Part shown: piece after piece, positions 6,693-8,837 of the stretch
Position numbering within the stretch: the stretch's first letter is position 1
Layout: each line of letters begins with the position of its first letter
Assembly (NCBI GenBank): GCA_046341775.1
Contig: JBKDQQ010000116.1
Location: 1-8,837 of the forward strand
Length of the DNA stretch: 8,837 bases
Source: SXXH01 sp041165735
GTDB lineage: Bacteria; Planctomycetota; UBA1135; GCA-002686595
Direction: 5' to 3'
The notes under the pieces: model-generated
The model's input: the letters and a program-made list of their open reading frames with translations, nothing else
Database searches by the model: none
Told to the model about the DNA's origin: nothing
Made by a program: the position numbers and the translations under genes

Positions 6693-6714
6693 ATCCCGCC
6701 GGCCGGTGCAGTCC

Positions 6715-8556
6715 CTACTCGCCGGCTTCCGCGCTCAACTTGAGCTTGTAGCGCTCCTCGAGGGCCGCCTTGCCGGAGACCTGCTGTTCCATGAAGGTGC
6801 CCCGCTCCATGAACCAGTTGTTGCGGCCGAGGCTGGCCACATCGCCCGGCGACATGCGAGACAGCTGCGGATCCCGCACGCCCGAGGCCCTCACGATCCA
6901 GGCGTTGGCGCCATCGCGATCCAGTTCGGCCTTGGCGACCGTCTTCTCCGTCTGGGTCCAGATGGTGAAGTTGGAGCGCAACCAGACGTCGAACGGCGTG
7001 TCCGTGTCCTTGGGCGGCGTGCTGCGCTCGGCCCAGTCGCGCTCGACGATCTCGACCTTCGCTTCGCCCAGCGCGGCGATGAACTCCGCCTCCTCCGCCT
7101 CGGCCTTCGGCCCCTTCGTGCCGTCGGCGTTGGCGACGAGGAACCGCTCGCGCACGGCGTCGAGCCGCGCAATGGCGAGTTCACCCGACTTCTTCTTGGC
7201 CCACGCGTCCGCCACGCGCTCCGAGATCTGATCGAACGGCGGCATGGACGCCGCGTTCTTCTGCAGCACCTTGGCGACGACGAGCCCTTTCTGGTCGACG
7301 ACCACGTTCGGCAGGGTCCCCGGCGCCTGGGCCGCGAGGATCGCCTCGAACGCGTAGCGCGACGCGAACGGCAGGCTCAGCGCGTTCCACGAATCGAAGG
7401 TCAGCACCTCGGTCTGCGTGCGGAAGGCCAGGCCGAGCGCCGAGGCTTCGGCCGCGAAGTCGACCGCCTCGCCCTTGCCCGCGCGCTCGCTCATGTCCGC
7501 GATCCACGCGGAGAGCGCCTTGTAGGCCTTGCCTTCGCGCATGGCCGCGTCCTTGACCTCGTCGAACGGAAGCACGAGGTTCTCGATCGACGGCGTCATG
7601 CCCTCGAAGCTCGTCCGGCGGAAGCGCGTGATGCCGAAGTTCTGGTGGTACTCGCGCGCGACGGCCTCGTCGTTGGCGTCGGCGGCCGGCGGATACTTGG
7701 CGTACAACTCGATTCCCGTCACCGCCGAATCCTGGTGCGGGAACACCGCGAGCTCCGCGCTGGCGGCGTCCTGCGTGCGATAGGCGTCCTTCTCCACCGG
7801 AGCAAGGAGGTCGAACCACGCCTGCAACTCGGCACCCTGCGGAGCCTGCGTGCGCGCTTCGGCAGCGAGGTCCCCGGCCGCCAAGCGGCCGCCCACGAGG
7901 CGGTACTCCTGGTGCTGGCCGCGCCAGGACTTCTCGACCGCCGCCATGTCCGGCACCGAAAGGCCGGCCGACATCAGTTGCTGGTACCGCGCGAAGCGCA
8001 AGCCCCTCCGCACGGTCGACTCGAAGTCCTTGGCCGTCGTGCGGTACGCCTTGAGGAACGCCGAGTACTGTTCCTTGGTCGAGCCCGCCGGTCCCGCGGG
8101 GAAGCTGCGCTCCACGAACTTGACCAATTCATCGTCCGTGACGCGCACCCCGGCGTGCTCGGCGACGCTGTCGATCACGATGAAACGCGCGGTCTCTTCG
8201 TTGCTGACCGCGCGGCCGTCGCCGATCCCGAAGAGGAACCCGCCGATGGGCGCCAGGCGCCGCTTCTCGTTGTAGAAGTCCTGGGCGTCGATTTCGCGCG
8301 TCTCGCCCCCCACCTCCCAGGTCATGAAACCCTTGCCGGGCACATCCCCGCCCGTCAGGGTCGTCATCAAGGGACCCGTGACGCTGAATGTGGTTAGGAG
8401 AATGATGACCAGCAGGAAGGTCATCAGGAACCGCGTCTTGCTCTTGCCGCCCGGCGCGACGATCAAGTCGTCGGACTGGTCAGGACCCGCGGCCTCCGGG
8501 ACGTTCGAAGTGGCGGGGGTCGGGGCCTTGGGATCGTGCGGCTGGGCGGTCGACAT
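6715..8556 (-). CDS. PpiD/SurA-like membrane-anchored periplasmic folding factor
   Basis: The protein has 613 residues. A Pro/Ala-rich cytoplasmic head (1-40) is followed by one membrane helix at about 43-60 and a long extracytoplasmic part, the same topology as PpiD. Residues 122-190 look like the SurA/PpiD N-terminal chaperone domain: a helix with IVIDSVAEHAGV, then VTDDELVKFVERSF, a YSAFLK segment and FESTVRRGL. Residues 420-455 resemble the end of PpiD-type proteins (KGLVVAKVLQKN, then PPFDQISERV). I cannot find a catalytic parvulin signature, and length and topology suggest a chaperone rather than an active prolyl isomerase. It has no cysteines. It probably helps fold exported or outer-membrane proteins. 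The ATG at 8554-8556 is chosen because it gives the usual short head before the helix. The leader lacks a Shine-Dalgarno sequence and is C-rich. Annotation pipelines would probably call it a peptidylprolyl isomerase. Confidence 0.85.
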   Translation of the reverse strand: MSTAQPHDPKAPTPATSNVPEAAGPDQSDDLIVAPGGKSKTRFLMTFLLVIILLTTFSVTGPLMTTLTGGDVPGKGFMTWEVGGETREIDAQDFYNEKRRLAPIGGFLFGIGDGRAVSNEETARFIVIDSVAEHAGVRVTDDELVKFVERSFPAGPAGSTKEQYSAFLKAYRTTAKDFESTVRRGLRFARYQQLMSAGLSVPDMAAVEKSWRGQHQEYRLVGGRLAAGDLAAEARTQAPQGAELQAWFDLLAPVEKDAYRTQDAASAELAVFPHQDSAVTGIELYAKYPPAADANDEAVAREYHQNFGITRFRRTSFEGMTPSIENLVLPFDEVKDAAMREGKAYKALSAWIADMSERAGKGEAVDFAAEASALGLAFRTQTEVLTFDSWNALSLPFASRYAFEAILAAQAPGTLPNVVVDQKGLVVAKVLQKNAASMPPFDQISERVADAWAKKKSGELAIARLDAVRERFLVANADGTKGPKAEAEEAEFIAALGEAKVEIVERDWAERSTPPKDTDTPFDVWLRSNFTIWTQTEKTVAKAELDRDGANAWIVRASGVRDPQLSRMSPGDVASLGRNNWFMERGTFMEQQVSGKAALEERYKLKLSAEAGE

Positions 8557-8583
8557 CGTTTCTAGGGGGGGGCCGGGGCGGGG
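8557..8583. promoter_or_regulatory. C-tract/TAGA leader of the PpiD-like gene; G-quadruplex pattern on the plus strand
   Basis: Read on the minus strand, the leader has C-runs of 4, 4 and 8 bases, then TAGAAACG and the ATG. The eight-C run plus TAGA mirrors the C-tract plus TAGAC before the response regulator. On the plus strand the G-runs at 8565-8572, 8575-8578 and 8580-8583 fit a four-tract quadruplex pattern if the eight-G run is split. The messenger would carry the C-rich side, with no Shine-Dalgarno sequence. The function is inferred only from position. Confidence 0.35.
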
Positions 8584-8619
8584 TGGCAGTCGGAGCTGCG
8601 GCGCCGAGGCGCGTGGGGT

Positions 8620-8649
8620 AGTTTAGTCGCGCGAGAAGTGTCCCGGCAA
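8620..8649 (-). promoter_or_regulatory. Candidate sigma-70-type promoter for the PpiD-like gene
   Basis: On the minus strand, TTGCCG (plus positions 8644-8649) and TAAACT (8620-8625) match the -35 and -10 consensus at four of six bases each, with an 18-base spacer. Transcription would start near 8613 and give a leader of roughly 57 bases. TAAACT is a rare AT-rich patch in this sequence. Its TAA is also the stop of the possible upstream reading frame. Confidence 0.3.
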
Positions 8650-8837
8650 GCCGAACCGATACTGGCCCCCTTGGCTGAGCCCTGATTCGCGGTCCGGCTG
8701 CCACGCGCTGCTCTCCCCGAGCGTCTCCCCAGATGGAGGCGCCGGCCCTCGGCGATGCGGATCGCCACCGACCTCCGACCGCTCCGTGCCTTTGGTCGAG
8801 GCCGGCGCCCGAGTCTCGGAGGCTTCGATGGCCGCCT
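8623..8837 (-). CDS. Possible C-terminal fragment of an unrecognised protein (partial, runs off the window)
   Basis: A minus-strand frame is open from the window edge through 70 codons to TAA at 8623-8625. By my count G/C is about 79% in third positions, 73% in first and 61% in second, the order expected for a coding frame in a high-GC genome, though weaker than in the secure genes. The translation is polar and rich in Gly, Ser, Pro and Glu, ending GGQYRFGLPGHFSRD, and looks disordered. I recognise no family. If real, the gene precedes the PpiD-like gene on the same strand by 66 bases. The opposite-strand ATG at 8755 opens an Arg-rich frame that I consider less likely. Confidence 0.3.
   Translation of the reverse strand, partial: AAIEASETRAPASTKGTERSEVGGDPHRRGPAPPSGETLGESSAWQPDRESGLSQGGQYRFGLPGHFSRD

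Noticed and set aside
6693..6714. Bidirectional terminator between the convergent genes
   Set aside because: Only an 8-base CCGGCCGG palindrome (6699-6706) and short GGACT/AGTCC arms are present, with no T-tract. That is too weak to call.
6523..8397. Long plus-strand frame (624 codons) opposite the PpiD-like gene
   Set aside because: The translation is Arg/Leu/Gly-rich without motifs. The minus-strand frame has a membrane helix and a PpiD-like architecture.
8755..8837. Plus-strand gene starting at ATG 8755
   Set aside because: Only 27 codons are visible and they are Arg-rich without a ribosome-binding site. The minus-strand frame has a better coding pattern.

Overview
The window is very GC-rich (roughly 70% by eye), and the secure genes use codons with strongly GC-biased third positions. 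It looks like chromosomal DNA of a high-GC bacterium with a Gram-negative type of envelope: the minus-strand gene has the topology of a periplasmic folding factor anchored by one membrane helix, and the sensor kinase has a large extracytoplasmic domain. A high-GC member of Planctomycetota is my best guess. That is an inference from gene style, not from a marker gene.

Layout: (1) Positions 1-410 hold a possible small membrane protein, weakly supported, followed by about 460 bases without a convincing gene that contain an 11-pair hairpin. (2) Positions 874-3422 encode a two-component system: an OmpR/PhoB-type response regulator overlapped by a membrane histidine kinase that starts on TTG inside the regulator's stop region. 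The kinase has an unrecognised sensor domain of about 320 residues, no HAMP linker, and only two cysteines in the whole protein, both in the sensor. (3) Positions 3515-6692 form a tightly packed three-gene cassette: an FAD-dependent oxidoreductase of the protoporphyrinogen-oxidase/UDP-galactopyranose-mutase-like type, a zinc-ribbon SAM methyltransferase, and a second SAM methyltransferase of another subfamily. The starts overlap the preceding stops (GTGA, TGATG), so the genes are probably translationally coupled. Such enzymes are often found in glycan or lipid-linked sugar clusters. (4) On the minus strand and converging on the cassette with only 22 bases between them, 6715-8556 encodes a PpiD/SurA-like membrane-anchored folding factor without a recognisable parvulin motif. 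(5) Positions 8623-8837 may hold the C-terminal end of another minus-strand gene.

How they may work together: the kinase-regulator pair sits just upstream of the cassette on the same strand and could regulate it or be cotranscribed with it, but a 92-base gap with a GC palindrome lies between them. The most unusual sequence-level observation is that the regulator and the PpiD-like gene share a C-tract followed by TAGA directly before ATG, and TAGAC also lies just before the oxidoreductase start. The genes themselves belong to known families. I see no defence system, mobile element, CRISPR array or RNA gene.
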